Part shown: positions 34,602 to 46,500 of the stretch, in pieces | How the letters are laid out: each line of letters starts with the position of its first letter | How positions within the stretch are numbered: the stretch's first letter is position 1 | NCBI GenBank assembly: GCA_016716185.1 | Contig: JADJWV010000002.1 | Location: 1,960,501-2,024,500 of the forward strand | Source of the DNA: Saprospiraceae bacterium | GTDB lineage: Bacteria; Bacteroidota; Bacteroidia; Chitinophagales; Saprospiraceae | Direction of reading: 5' to 3' | Length of the DNA stretch: 64,000 nt | Notes under the pieces: model-generated | The model's input: the letters and a program-made list of their open reading frames with translations, nothing else | Databases searched by the model: none | What the model was told of the DNA's origin: nothing | Translations under genes and position numbers: made by a program

Positions 34602-37600
34602 CTAATTGTTGAGTATCAACTTTTTCACACCTGAATAATTTCCGGTTTCCATTTTATAATAATAGAGACCAGCACCTGTCAGGTCTTGCTTTGTAATTTT
34701 GATAACATTTCTTCCTTTTTGAGCATCCACTGCCATTTGCTTTACCAATACACCACCCACAGTATAGAAGCTGAAGTTAACTTTTTGAGCTTCAGAAACT
34801 GAATAATTGATGTTGGTTCCTTCAGTAAATGGGTTAGGCTCATTTTGATACAATTGCGTACGATCGAATGATTTCTTGCTATTGTATTCGCGGATCCGAA
34901 CATCCATAATTTCAAGTTGGTCGGTATATGCTTCAGCTGCTAATAAATCGTCTCTCAAACTAATGGATTCTCCGAGTTTCACTTTGCCGGCCACTTTGTA
35001 TACCAAATAAAACAGAACCTGCCCTCTGTTTTCAATGCCCTGGTTTGCATTCCAGCTAACATTGACAACCCCCGGGTATTGTTTTGATACTGCAATATTC
35101 TGATCTCTGATATCCAATTCAGCTGGCTGAACACCCATAAATTCCATTTTAGCATCATCAAACATCAGACTAAACTGAAATCCTGTCAACAGATTGTTCC
35201 ATGATCCATAGAATGGTACTTTAACCACGCCGCCTTCCAAAGTAGCTGATGCTTCCAATTCGAGATAAAAGTTATTGGAACTTCTTTGCTCAAATCCATT
35301 TCCAAATTCAGTGGTTTTTGCACTTAAATTCACGTCTCCGGATTTGATGGCCATGAAATTGGCACCTTTAAATTCACCTATTAAATTTGAAAATTCGTAT
35401 TGAGTTTTCCAGGGTGCATTCAACCAGGGATTTTCAATTTGATCAAACACCATATCGTGCGTGATAAAATTCCATGAAGGAACTCCTTCCTTAAACTTAT
35501 CGGTGATACCCAGAATCAACTTTCTAATTTCAGAAATATCTGCAGCCGTTACGCTTTGTGAATTATTGACGTCTGCTGCGATGTATTGATAAGGTGTTGT
35601 AAATTTTTGTACTCCTAAAATATGCTTTTGGATCAACACGATATCCGCGGTAGAAATTCCGTTATTGATGTCGTCATCCTTACGGGGTCTTACTGTATAA
35701 TTCTCGCCTTCCGGTAAATCGAGGAACATGTAGTTTCCTGATCTCTCTGAATTTATAGTTCCAACCGTAAGGCCGTCTTTCAGCAGATCCAAATGGGCAT
35801 TCTGAAGAACTGCCTGATTGCTGGTTGAAACCAAACCACTGATCATTCCACCATTTGTAAATCTGTTTGGACAGGCATTGCCATTGTCCTGCAGGATCAA
35901 TTTCGTATTGCAGAAAGATTGATTATTCCACAGGTCGGTGATGTAAACAGTAATATCCAGTGTATCGGCGATTCCATTTTCGATGTCAGCACAGGTAAAT
36001 GTGCGAACGGAGTCGGAAATGTTAATGCTATAAGAGAATTTGAGATCTTTTTTAGCCGTACAATTATCTTCGCTTTTGTCGTCAAAATATCTTGCCGGTA
36101 CTTCGATCCTTCCGTTATTGGGCATCACAACCGTAATGATTCCGGGTTTACAGAATGGCGTTGGTGCTTTGCAATCATTAATTCTAAGGATTTTAACGCA
36201 TTTGCTGACATTGCCGCATGAGTCGGCTACAGACCATTCCAATCTGTGCACTCCTACCGGATAAACTCCGCTTGCATTATTTCCTGTTTGGGAATTGCCG
36301 TAAGTACCTGAATTGTTCAAATCAATCCGATATGACCAGATCAGCTTGTCGTCATCTGTACAATCATCTGTAGCAGATCCTACCAAATCGAGATTAGCAT
36401 CACAAGTAAAGTCATTCGCACATACGTCAACATTTGCACATGTTGCCGGAGAAATCGTTGGAGCTGTGGTATTTCTTACATATACAATCTGGTCTCTTGA
36501 AAAGACTCCTGGTGAATTTGGATCGTTGACATCGTAAAGACACCAATCAATTACACGCCAATGTCTGATGATTTTCAGGCAGAATCCTCCAATATTATAG
36601 AATCTCTCATCGGTATAACCTGCAATAGCATTGCCGCAAGCCTTCACCGGAAATTCTGGCCGGCCTGAAAAGTCAGGATGCGCATCAGAAGCTTTACAAC
36701 CGTTCACAGTGATATCTGCAGGCCACTGAATTTTATTCTGAGTGAGCGGGTCATTATCGCGAACAGTGATGCTCTGGTAACAAATTGCAAACAGACCACC
36801 TAATGATGTAGCTTTCCACTGTCTGCGGATGGTTCCTAAACCACATTTGTAACCTGATGTATCATCCTGGTATGTAATTTGGACATTTGTACATGTATTG
36901 CTTGCAGTAGCGGTTCCAACTTTAGATAAATCATGAATATCTGTACCGCAATTCACTGTAATATTCTTAGGGCAAGTTATGGTTGGTGGTATTTTCTCCT
37001 GTACGCTTACTGAAACCATACAATCATTATAGTTCCCGCTCGCATCCCATACTCGAAATACTACCATGTGTGGATTTCTTGTTAAATCTTCACAGCAAAA
37101 AGTTACTTTATTGCTGAATTGAGTATTTCCAATAACACCACACCAGTCTTGCATTCTCCGGACAGCCATAGAATCAATATCGCAGTTGTCGATGGAACCA
37201 TTATCCACTGAAGTAGCAAACAATGTAGCGATACCTTGTTCATTTAAACTTACGACTGTATGTTCATCGCAAATCGCGACCGGTTGCAGATTATCCTCGA
37301 TCAATACTTCTACCCGACATCTGGTCACATTTCCACAAGCATCTTCCACCACATACTGAACCCAGGTGGTATCTTTAGGTAATCCCGAGATTATTGCATT
37401 TCCATTTCTGTAGGTAATGTTATCTGTCCTGTAATCACCTGCTTCAGGCATGCCATCAGGTCCGGCAAGTTTGTATTCTACAGTAAAAGTGGTAGAACTG
37501 CAATCGATAACCAGATCTGGTGGTGGAACTGTAGCAGTTCCCGTACAAGAATAATAATCCATAGGGAACCTGATGTAATTTTGACTACAAGTCAGGATCG

Positions 37601-38891
37601 GTGCCCTGGTATCTGTTACTTTAATAAATTGGACGCGCTCTACAAGTTCGCCGGTACACCAGTCAAAAACCCTCCAGGTGCGTAGTAATTTGAAAGAATT
37701 GCCACATACAGGAATCCGAATATCTCTATAGGTTACTGCTATGTGATCACAATGCACATTGGTAGGATAACCGGTTCCTTTCCACTTAATTTTTCCATTG
37801 GCGAAAAGTTCGTCATAAGGGGAAGGATTCCCATTATCCAAAGCATTCCATCCTGCCGGATAAGGTCCAACTGCAGGTTCAATGCTGTCGCATTGTAATG
37901 CAGGCAATTGGAAACCATCGTAGTTCAAAGGCCAGTTTACTATACCAATAGAGGCTTGTGTCAGATAAATAGAATCTTTACATGCTGTTTTGTTTCCCTT
38001 ACAATCCACTGCAGTCCAGCTTCTCTCCACCTGTGCATAATATCTTGCATTACATCCATTTTTAATATAAATATCAGAATAACACAATTCTACATCACAA
38101 CACAAATCGTAGTTTTTGACTACATAACATTGAGCTTTCGAAGCATGAGGAGTTACTATGGCTCCTATCGGCAATGGAAATCCAATTGAATCCGGAGAAT
38201 AATCATCATCACAACCTACAACTGCCGGTGACGTAAGACAAATCAGATTGGGTATATATTTATCTTCAATGAGGATACGTCCCCAACAGGATACTCCACT
38301 GCAAATATGTCTGATATGAACTTTCAGTACCTTTCCAAGATTTGCATAAGTAACAATGTTACTCGGCAAAGGCACATTATTAGTGTTGTATACGGTTACT
38401 AAAAATGCATCAGCAGGATATTGTTCACCTTCCAAAACGACTCCGGGAGTGATCACCGCCTGACAATTTCCATCCAAACTTACGTTTACCAGGTCATCGC
38501 ATGCGATTGCAATATCCCCTTCGATAAAAATCTGTTGAAAAATAACAGATATTCCATCGGTAAGTCTTAATTGGAAAGTTCCGGGTACTTGTCCCCAATC
38601 GATGGTAAAAGAATTGGTTGGAAATACAGGAACCGGATTAAAACTTCCACCTCCAAGAATGCTGACCGTCCATGGCCCGCCTGCGAATGTGTAAGTTACT
38701 GTTGCACCCGGACAGACGCTTGTGTCGCCACTCACGTATTGTGCCTTTAAAGTTGTATTCCAACCGAAGACAAATAATACGATACACGTTTTCACAAGTA
38801 TCCATTTAAATCTGCCCGTGAAAAGGAAGGTTTCCACTAGATTCGTAATCCTCTTCATAATGTTCATATTTTGATGTAAGAGATTTGACAT
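34602..38891 (-). CDS. Giant Cys-rich surface protein A: HYR/Ig-like modules, dockerin-like, cohesin-like, T9SS domain
   Basis: 1429 residues. A long signal peptide ends near TLKAQ (about residue 50). An N-terminal PKD/Ig-like domain is followed by Cys-rich beta-sandwich modules with recurring spellings such as NVSLDGNC, FDWCTG, VVEDACGNVTRC and PPTITCPKNITV (HYR-like, CGN...C). About 1070-1130 is a dockerin-like pair of Ca loops (INNGISTADIVLIQKHILG and DVNNSQSVTAADISEIRKL). About 1205-1330 resembles a cohesin fold (VVKVPFYGSW...GFQFSLMFDD...GQVLFYLVYKV). About 1347-1429 is a T9SS type A sorting domain (NEPNPFTEG...KKLILNN). Likely exported by T9SS and fixed to the cell surface for adhesion or matrix. 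The start could also be ATG at residue 9 or 12. Nearest relatives are the next three genes. Confidence 0.9.
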   Translation of the reverse strand: MSNLLHQNMNIMKRITNLVETFLFTGRFKWILVKTCIVLFVFGWNTTLKAQYVSGDTSVCPGATVTYTFAGGPWTVSILGGGSFNPVPVFPTNSFTIDWGQVPGTFQLRLTDGISVIFQQIFIEGDIAIACDDLVNVSLDGNCQAVITPGVVLEGEQYPADAFLVTVYNTNNVPLPSNIVTYANLGKVLKVHIRHICSGVSCWGRILIEDKYIPNLICLTSPAVVGCDDDYSPDSIGFPLPIGAIVTPHASKAQCYVVKNYDLCCDVELCYSDIYIKNGCNARYYAQVERSWTAVDCKGNKTACKDSIYLTQASIGIVNWPLNYDGFQLPALQCDSIEPAVGPYPAGWNALDNGNPSPYDELFANGKIKWKGTGYPTNVHCDHIAVTYRDIRIPVCGNSFKLLRTWRVFDWCTGELVERVQFIKVTDTRAPILTCSQNYIRFPMDYYSCTGTATVPPPDLVIDCSSTTFTVEYKLAGPDGMPEAGDYRTDNITYRNGNAIISGLPKDTTWVQYVVEDACGNVTRCRVEVLIEDNLQPVAICDEHTVVSLNEQGIATLFATSVDNGSIDNCDIDSMAVRRMQDWCGVIGNTQFSNKVTFCCEDLTRNPHMVVFRVWDASGNYNDCMVSVSVQEKIPPTITCPKNITVNCGTDIHDLSKVGTATASNTCTNVQITYQDDTSGYKCGLGTIRRQWKATSLGGLFAICYQSITVRDNDPLTQNKIQWPADITVNGCKASDAHPDFSGRPEFPVKACGNAIAGYTDERFYNIGGFCLKIIRHWRVIDWCLYDVNDPNSPGVFSRDQIVYVRNTTAPTISPATCANVDVCANDFTCDANLDLVGSATDDCTDDDKLIWSYRIDLNNSGTYGNSQTGNNASGVYPVGVHRLEWSVADSCGNVSKCVKILRINDCKAPTPFCKPGIITVVMPNNGRIEVPARYFDDKSEDNCTAKKDLKFSYSINISDSVRTFTCADIENGIADTLDITVYITDLWNNQSFCNTKLILQDNGNACPNRFTNGGMISGLVSTSNQAVLQNAHLDLLKDGLTVGTINSERSGNYMFLDLPEGENYTVRPRKDDDINNGISTADIVLIQKHILGVQKFTTPYQYIAADVNNSQSVTAADISEIRKLILGITDKFKEGVPSWNFITHDMVFDQIENPWLNAPWKTQYEFSNLIGEFKGANFMAIKSGDVNLSAKTTEFGNGFEQRSSNNFYLELEASATLEGGVVKVPFYGSWNNLLTGFQFSLMFDDAKMEFMGVQPAELDIRDQNIAVSKQYPGVVNVSWNANQGIENRGQVLFYLVYKVAGKVKLGESISLRDDLLAAEAYTDQLEIMDVRIREYNSKKSFDRTQLYQNEPNPFTEGTNINYSVSEAQKVNFSFYTVGGVLVKQMAVDAQKGRNVIKITKQDLTGAGLYYYKMETGNYSGVKKLILNN

Positions 38892-38947
38892 AATTCAATT
38901 TTTTATATCAGCTTAATAAAGATTTTAGTTTTAAAGGTGGGCTTTCA

Positions 38948-38972
38948 TCCGGGAACATCAACTGTTCCCGGA
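38948..38972 (-). terminator. Perfect 10-bp hairpin downstream of surface protein B
   Basis: TCCGGGAACA (38948-38957) pairs exactly with TGTTCCCGGA (38963-38972) around a 5-nt loop, 25 bp past the stop of the gene ending at 38998. No strong U-tract follows on the minus strand, so it may attenuate or stabilise the transcript and not end it fully. Confidence 0.6.
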
Positions 38973-38997
38973 ATCAGCCTAATTACCCAAGAACCGT

Positions 38998-41900
38998 TTA
39001 TTTTATGACGACCATTTTCTTCATAGAATGGTAGCCGTTAACATCTAATCTATAGTACAACACACCTTCTGCCAGCAGATCATCGGCACCAATGCTCAAT
39101 GAATTCAAACCTGGTTTAGCTGTAATTTTGTATTCTTTAACCGGATTTCCTGCAAGGTTGTAGATATTGATCCTGGCCTCACACGGATCCGGAACATTGA
39201 AGTAGATCGTAGTTTCATTCATAAATGGATTAGGAACATTCTGGAATAATGCATATCCTTTTACATCCCCTGAATCCGTGCTTCCTCTGAAAAGCATTTC
39301 AATCTTTTTATCTTTTTCAGTATGGTAAGATTCAGCTGATAAACTTTCGTGATTCATCCTGATCGAACCAGCCTGAAGACTTCCGGATTGATGTGCTTTG
39401 AAAACCAATTCAAATAACACCTCACTTGCTTTCAGTTGTAATATATTTTGAGCATTCCAGCTTATCTTCAAATTCTGATTATCTATTTTGTAATTATCAG
39501 ATTCCATTGGCAATGCAGCAGGAATCACATCTACAAGTTCAAGTTCATTCGAAGCAAGCTGTAATGTCATTTGCAAACCATAAATAGAACTCTTTTCGAA
39601 ACTTTTTATCTGAACTTTGATAACGTCACCAGTTTTAAAGGTTTGTTCATTATACTCAAGGAACCAAACATCTCTGGATCTTGTCGTCTGGCTTGCAAAT
39701 CCTGTATTCGCTTCACCGGTTACATCTCCTGTTTTAATTCCGATAAAATTCACGCCATCCATGTTATGACTCATTTGATCCACATTTAAATTACTGGAGT
39801 AATTCATATATGTATCCATTCCTAGAGGTGCATTCGCATCTACAAAATTCCACGAACTGTTGTTGTCAAACTGATTCTGAACACCCAGTATTAATTTTCT
39901 TAATTCTGAAATGTCCCTTGCAGTAATACTTCCAGATTTATTTACATCTGCAGCGATCAGTTTATATGGAGAATCCATCAATTCAAGCCCTAGAATATGT
40001 CTTTGAATTTTAACGATATCCTTGGTGGTAATACCGTTCATAGGATCTAAATCATATGTTGCAGTCAATTTGTAATCCTGATACATCTGAAGATCATCAA
40101 ATGTGTAGTTACCGGATTTACTGGTGATCGACTGTTTGATTATTCCATTTACATCAGCGACATAGACAACCACTTCTGGTGATGGATTATCATTATAACC
40201 TTTAATGAAGCCGGAAATAGATCCTGTGGTAAAATTATCAGGACATACATTTGAGTTATCCTGCAGGATCAGTTTTGGTTTACATACATCCTGGTTACTG
40301 GCAAGATCAGTTATATAAATATCCAGATCAATGGTATCACTTATGCCATTTGCTATATCCGCACAGGTAAATACTCTGAAAGAATCAGCAATGTTGGGTG
40401 TAAAACTGTATTTCAACAGATCGCTGGGCGTACAATTGTCTTCACCATATTGTATTAAATCTTTAGCCCATACAGTAACTGATCCGGTGTTTTGCATAAG
40501 TACAGTTACAAGTCCGCTCTTACAATAAGGAGTAGGTCTCTTGCAATCCTTAACGGTGATCAGATAACTGCAACTTGTTGAATTGCCGCATAAATCTTCA
40601 ACGATCCATGTAACCCGATGCACTCCGGCAGAAAAATTAAAACTAAATCTGTTTCTGGTACCGTTGACATCATTGGTATTATCATTATTCAAGTCGAGTT
40701 GGTAGGTCCATCTCAAGTCAGCCTGTGAGGTACACAGATCCGAAGCACTTGCTTCTATCGTTGAGAATACTTTACATGCTTCGGTAATACACAATTCTCT
40801 GTTTGAACAAGAACTGGTAAAAAATGGAGCATCCGTATTGTTAATTTTAATAACCTGTGTTCTGTACCAGATACCCTTTTGAGTCAAAGGATTGTAAGTA
40901 CACCAGTCAATAACCGTCCATTTACGCAGGATCTTGAAACAAACGCCTTCCACGTAATTAAATACCAGATCTTCAGATGATGCAATCGGCTGATTGCAGG
41001 CATCTCTATTCAAGTATGTTGGTTTACCGGTAACAGAAGGATCAGCCTGATCAGAGCAACCATTTAAAGTGATGTCACCCGGCCAAACGATATCCTCATA
41101 TTTAAATGGCGTTTGATCAATTACCGTGATTACCTGGCGGCAGGAATCTCTCAAACCTCCGTTATCTATACCGACAAATTCTCTTACTATAGTACCAAGA
41201 TTACAAGAATTTAAATTGTTGTAAACTCTATTCAATGGACTTACATTACAATTATCCTGGTAAGTGGCATTTCCAAATACACTTAAATTATTTAAATCAA
41301 TTCCACAAAATACAGTAGTATCTTTTGGACAAGTAACTTTTGGAGGTAACTTATCCTGAATGTATGCATCAACCATACATTCACTTGAATTGCCCGCCTT
41401 ATCAATCACGCGAAGAACCATTAATACCGGTTTGTTGGGATTGACATCGTTGCAACAAAATTCCTGAGTAGTCGCAAATGAAGTCGTACCGCACTGCCCA
41501 GGATTCATCCTTCTCACCCTAAAATCAACGCCTGCACAATTGTCATGACTATGATCATCGAAAACAGATGCAGGTACAGTTGCTTTACCATTTGAACCTA
41601 AAGAAATTACGGTCTTCTGGTGACAAACGGCTACAGGTGGTGTAAGATCAACCACTTCAATATCAAACTGACAAACTGTGCTGTTTCCACAACCGTCTGT
41701 AATGGTATAATAGATCCAGTTACAACCCAAAGGCATATTGCTCACCTGATATCTTCCATCGGGAAGTTTGGTAATGTTATGTGTTGTTCCTTGTCCTGGT
41801 ACCGGAGTACAATCTGTTGGGTCAACAGCAGGCAAATGCGTCACAGAATATGTCCAACCTGAACATTCTTCGATGACATAAGGTACCTTATGGTCAATTA

Positions 41901-43452
41901 TGGTTTGAGGTGTAAGATCCTGAGGTACGGGTAATATTAAAGTACCGTCGCAACTCCATGGATTTGTACTCAGTGTATAGTTACTAGGACAAGTTACTTT
42001 TGGCGCTCTGTCATCTACAACTTTAATTTGTTGAATGTGATCAATTCTGAAAGAAGGATTACACCAATCCAGGATCAACCATCTTCTCAATAATTTATAT
42101 GTTCCTTTACAAACCTGAATGGTATCGTCTGTAAAATCGTATTGAATATTGCCGCAATAAATTCCGGATGGTTTGCCTGTACCTGTTAAGGTAGTATCTG
42201 GAAACCCGGTCCCCGGCAATTTAGTCCAGGTCCCGTTACAAGACAAATAGGGTTGATTTCCAGGTTGACCATCGTAATGTGGCGGAAGTGTTATATCTGC
42301 CAATGTCCCTTTTCTTAAGTCAATGGTATCGTAACAACATGCCTGATACCCTCCCGGATCCGTAGCGCACCACTTTCTGTATATCGTGGCACTGAGTTCT
42401 GGATTATTACATTCGTGGTTTACTAAACTATCCTGATATGTCAGATAAACGATGCCACAGGCATCTATTCCGGTTACTACATAAGGATAAACATTTTGAT
42501 TGACGTTTCCGACGGGGACCGGAAAACCAAGGGCAGCCGGAGAAAGATTTGCTGCACAGCTAATCGTATCGCGCACTCTGCAATTCAAAGCAGGCGGTGT
42601 TTTATCTTCGAGTACAATGTATCCCCAGCAACTGTTTCCGCAAACGATATTTCTAACATTGACTCGTAGCTTCTTATTAATATAACTTAAATCCAAAGGC
42701 ATAGACACACGTTTGTTTCCGTCGTATATGGTCACTTCGAAAAATCCCAGATCAGCACATGGACCAACCTCACTTTCGAGTATCATATCTGCCAGAATCT
42801 CCGCTTCGCAAATACTGTTTACAGACACCTGAACCTGATTGTTGCAAACAAGCTGACAATTGGACCAACAGTCTGGAATTTCGACAAAATTCGAAAATGC
42901 TATGTCAAGAGGTATGCCGCTGCTTACCACACTACTGTTTAATAATTGAGCAGGTGCACCTGGTGCGTCAGGATCGACTTCCACTGTAATCTGAAAAACC
43001 ATGACATCATCACCAAGGAAATTCCCAGATCCATCTGTAAGAAATCCATCGAAAACTCCATCATACAATGGATTGATTACACCCGGAAAACTGCTACCAG
43101 ATGTTGACACAATTACCGGTAAGCCAACAACCCTCACAAAAGCTAATCCCAGATTTGAAGGATCACTAGGTCGATCAAAAACCTCAATGTCAAATAACAT
43201 GGCATTTACACATGGCAGTTTCGTCACCTCAATTCTATAGGTCACATCAATATTGCCCTGGATGCCACTGGAAGCAGGCGCTACTGCGAACAGCGTTTTT
43301 TCAACTTCCAGACATTGTGCCTTTACTTGTGATCCCGGCATCAGAAAACTCAATCCCAATACCGCGATAACCAGCACAACTGTACGTGCGATCATTTTCT
43401 CAACACATAAACCGAAACGTAATGTCGTGTTCATTTTGGATAATTTATTCAT
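38998..43452 (-). CDS. Giant Cys-rich surface protein B: HYR/Ig-like modules, dockerin-like, cohesin-like, T9SS domain
   Basis: 1484 residues. Signal peptide with core TVVLVIAVLGLSFLM, cleaved near VKAQ. Unlike protein A it opens with a DUF11-like beta-sandwich domain (about 48-190; VEKTLFAVAPASSG...VTYRIEVTKLPC). The Cys-rich HYR/Ig-like modules follow the same order as in A (CGNSCWGYI, LDWCNPSF, ITDGCGNSTVC, PPKVTCPKDTTV, VEDLCGNSTSC). Dockerin-like loops lie at about 1135-1190 (MNGITTKDIVKIQRHILG, DVNKSGSITARDISELRKL); cohesin-like region about 1260-1375; T9SS sorting domain about 1400-1484 (NVPNPFMNE...KKMVVIK). Probably an exported surface adhesin or matrix component. It precedes A by 106 bp, so the two may be cotranscribed past a hairpin. 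Confidence 0.9.
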   Translation of the reverse strand: MNKLSKMNTTLRFGLCVEKMIARTVVLVIAVLGLSFLMPGSQVKAQCLEVEKTLFAVAPASSGIQGNIDVTYRIEVTKLPCVNAMLFDIEVFDRPSDPSNLGLAFVRVVGLPVIVSTSGSSFPGVINPLYDGVFDGFLTDGSGNFLGDDVMVFQITVEVDPDAPGAPAQLLNSSVVSSGIPLDIAFSNFVEIPDCWSNCQLVCNNQVQVSVNSICEAEILADMILESEVGPCADLGFFEVTIYDGNKRVSMPLDLSYINKKLRVNVRNIVCGNSCWGYIVLEDKTPPALNCRVRDTISCAANLSPAALGFPVPVGNVNQNVYPYVVTGIDACGIVYLTYQDSLVNHECNNPELSATIYRKWCATDPGGYQACCYDTIDLRKGTLADITLPPHYDGQPGNQPYLSCNGTWTKLPGTGFPDTTLTGTGKPSGIYCGNIQYDFTDDTIQVCKGTYKLLRRWLILDWCNPSFRIDHIQQIKVVDDRAPKVTCPSNYTLSTNPWSCDGTLILPVPQDLTPQTIIDHKVPYVIEECSGWTYSVTHLPAVDPTDCTPVPGQGTTHNITKLPDGRYQVSNMPLGCNWIYYTITDGCGNSTVCQFDIEVVDLTPPVAVCHQKTVISLGSNGKATVPASVFDDHSHDNCAGVDFRVRRMNPGQCGTTSFATTQEFCCNDVNPNKPVLMVLRVIDKAGNSSECMVDAYIQDKLPPKVTCPKDTTVFCGIDLNNLSVFGNATYQDNCNVSPLNRVYNNLNSCNLGTIVREFVGIDNGGLRDSCRQVITVIDQTPFKYEDIVWPGDITLNGCSDQADPSVTGKPTYLNRDACNQPIASSEDLVFNYVEGVCFKILRKWTVIDWCTYNPLTQKGIWYRTQVIKINNTDAPFFTSSCSNRELCITEACKVFSTIEASASDLCTSQADLRWTYQLDLNNDNTNDVNGTRNRFSFNFSAGVHRVTWIVEDLCGNSTSCSYLITVKDCKRPTPYCKSGLVTVLMQNTGSVTVWAKDLIQYGEDNCTPSDLLKYSFTPNIADSFRVFTCADIANGISDTIDLDIYITDLASNQDVCKPKLILQDNSNVCPDNFTTGSISGFIKGYNDNPSPEVVVYVADVNGIIKQSITSKSGNYTFDDLQMYQDYKLTATYDLDPMNGITTKDIVKIQRHILGLELMDSPYKLIAADVNKSGSITARDISELRKLILGVQNQFDNNSSWNFVDANAPLGMDTYMNYSSNLNVDQMSHNMDGVNFIGIKTGDVTGEANTGFASQTTRSRDVWFLEYNEQTFKTGDVIKVQIKSFEKSSIYGLQMTLQLASNELELVDVIPAALPMESDNYKIDNQNLKISWNAQNILQLKASEVLFELVFKAHQSGSLQAGSIRMNHESLSAESYHTEKDKKIEMLFRGSTDSGDVKGYALFQNVPNPFMNETTIYFNVPDPCEARINIYNLAGNPVKEYKITAKPGLNSLSIGADDLLAEGVLYYRLDVNGYHSMKKMVVIK

Positions 43453-43598
43453 TGTAAATATGTTTCATTTAATACATGACAATTTTTGAGATCCTCAAAC
43501 GGTCCTTTCGAGGGTCAAATCCTGAGTTATGGTTCATTAAAAAAGAACAAAGAGGGGGTATACCTGAAAACAACTAATGTTGTGTTTGCTGGTAGGCT

Positions 43599-46500
43599 TT
43601 ATTCTATGAGTAGCATTTTACGAACAGATTTATAATCACCCATTTCAATTCGGTAATACATCAATCCGCTCTGGCTTAAATCTTCGCGACGGATGTCGAC
43701 AACATTTAAACCTTCTTTATAAATGCCAGATATTTTCTTAATCAGTTTTCCATTCACATCCATGATGGTTAAATTCACTTCTCCATCTACCGGCAAGTTA
43801 AATTTAATGCGGGTCTCCGCTGTGAAAGGATTGGGTTGATTCTGGTAGAGGTAAAATCCTTTACTGAATCCATGCTCGTCTTTTATTCTGAAATCGATGT
43901 TGATCAATTCCAAATCGTCGTTATAGGCTTCAGCGAGAAAATCAGAAGCCAAAACCAGATTACCATTTAATTTCGAGCGCTTTTGTACGTTGAATACAAG
44001 GTAAAATAATACCTGCTCTTCATGGACAGTAGTCATCTGATCGACACTTATCTTGATTCGTTCCTTAGAGGGTTCGTGCATGTAATTTGCATCATCAATT
44101 TTCAATACGCCTGATTCCAAACCACTAAACTGCAAAACTGAGGATTCATAATTAAAAGCCATTTGCATACCGGTCAATCTGCCTGCATGGCCTGCGAGAA
44201 CAGGAATGCGAACGATCTGACGTGCATCCATTTCCAGGTTTTCAACATTCAATGCGAAAACTTTTGATGAACGTTGCGTGCTATTCTGCACATTACTTGT
44301 ACGTGCGTTTCCAGTAACATCTCCCATCTTCACCGCTATGAAATTATTATCCATAATGTCTTTGGATAAATTTTGTACTTCAGATTGCTCATTAAATGGC
44401 CATGGATGGTTGAAGTCGTTAAATTTCTGAGCTGCAGAAATAAATTTCCATGATTTGTTATCTGGAAACTGATTCGTAATACCCAGAATGAGCTTACGCA
44501 GATCAGAAACATCTTTTGCAGTGATGGAAGCAGAATTGTTGATGTCTGCAGCGATCACCTTATATGGTGAGTTCAGATTTTGCAAGCCCAGTATATGTCT
44601 TTGAATGAAAACGATATCCTGAGTGGTAACTCCATTCAATGGGTCGTCATCCTTTTCTGCAGTAATGGTATAATTTTCATTGAGCGGCAGTCCGATGAAT
44701 GCATATTCACCATCGAGTCTGGTCATCTCGTATTTAGGCATACTTGGCATATTGCTGTTCAAGGTCACCATAGCATTTTCAAGTTTGCTATTGGCCTCAT
44801 TGAAAATGGCACCTGCCAGATTTCCAGTGGTTCCGCCTCCGCCTAAATTGTCGGGACAAGCATTTCCCAAACCATCCTGAATAGTCACTTTGGTATCGCA
44901 GAAATCAAAATTTCCAGCTTCGTCAAAGACATAAATACTTACATCAAAGGTCATTGATACTCCATTTGGAATCTGAGCACATGTATATGTTCTCGAAGCA
45001 TTGCTTGGATTCGACGAAAAAGCAAATCGCAATCTGTTGCTTGGAGTGCAATTATCGCGACTGCCGTGATCGAGGTCAGAAGCCCAAATTGTTACTTGCC
45101 CATTGGAAGGCATGATCACCGTAATGATTCCGGTTTCGCAAACAGGTGTAGGTTTCTTTCTGTCGAGTATGGTAAATCTTCTCAAACAAGTTGAGCTGTT
45201 TCCACATTGATCCGTCACTGTCCATTTGATTCTGTGTGTGCCAACCGGATAGGTTCCGCTTGCGTTGCTACCAATACTGGCAGCATCTATTGAACCGTCA
45301 ATATTCAAATCAATTTCATAACTATAAATTAACTGGGCAGGTAAACAATCGTCAGTGGCTTCTGCAAACAGAGTTGCAAATCCATTGCAATCATTGCTGA
45401 TCCCTTCAAAAATCAAATCAGAACAAGGAGTTGTAAAAGTTGGACTGATTGAATTTTTGATTTTAATTACCTGGGTATAAGTCCATCTTCCTGCACCGGT
45501 ATTGCTGTTGTAAATACACCAGTCCACTACAGTCCATGTTCTCAATACTTTGAAACAAACATTTTCAACAACATTGAATACCTGATCATCATAAGTGGCG
45601 ATGACATTTGAACAAGTCAGGTTTGATGGCCATTCCGGTCTTCCGGTAATATCTGGACTGATATTGGGGTGACAAGCATCAATTTCCTTGTGAGAAGGCC
45701 AAATAATAGAAATGCTGCCATCAAATTTTGTAAAATCACGTACAGTAATTACCTGAGTGCATCTCTCTTTATTGTTTTTACTAAAGTCGTCGTAGAAATC
45801 ATATTTACGTTCAATGGTACCCAGTCCACACGAATTTAACTTGTATTCCACCGAACTGTCAATATGTAAATTACAGTCTTCTATTACCAGACCGTCATAT
45901 CCCCAATGTTTGGGTTGAGCAGTCTGATTATTGGTAGGATCATAGAGAACTATAGGTTTTCTGTCGAATTCATTAGTTCGATACGTTCCAAATACTGAAA
46001 GATTGGAACGATCATATTCGCAACTGATAGTGATGTTAGGCAAACAAGTAACAACCGGTGGCTTTTTGTCCTGAACAGTCACCCGAACCATACACTCGTT
46101 AGTATTGCCAGCTTTATCTACAACCAACAGTACTACCGTAATAGGATTGTTGGGTATGTCACTACAACAAAATTCGACAAAGTCCCCATAAAGGCTATCA
46201 TCTTTGATAGGATCCGGACAGTTCCCCGGATTCATTCGTCTAACCTGAAAATAACCCATCTCGCAATTATCGTGAGAGCCGTCATCAAAAGTGATGGCAT
46301 AGACTTTTGCAGAGCCTTCGTCTGTCAAAGTCACAACCGTTTCAAGATCACAAACTGCAATCGGACGAGTCTTTTCTTCGACAAATACTTCGGTAGCACA
46401 GGTATCTGAATTACCACAACCGTCAGTACCAATGAATAGTACCCACGATAAACCAACCGGTAAATTGTGAATTTTATAAAGTGAATCTGTGAGTTTTAAT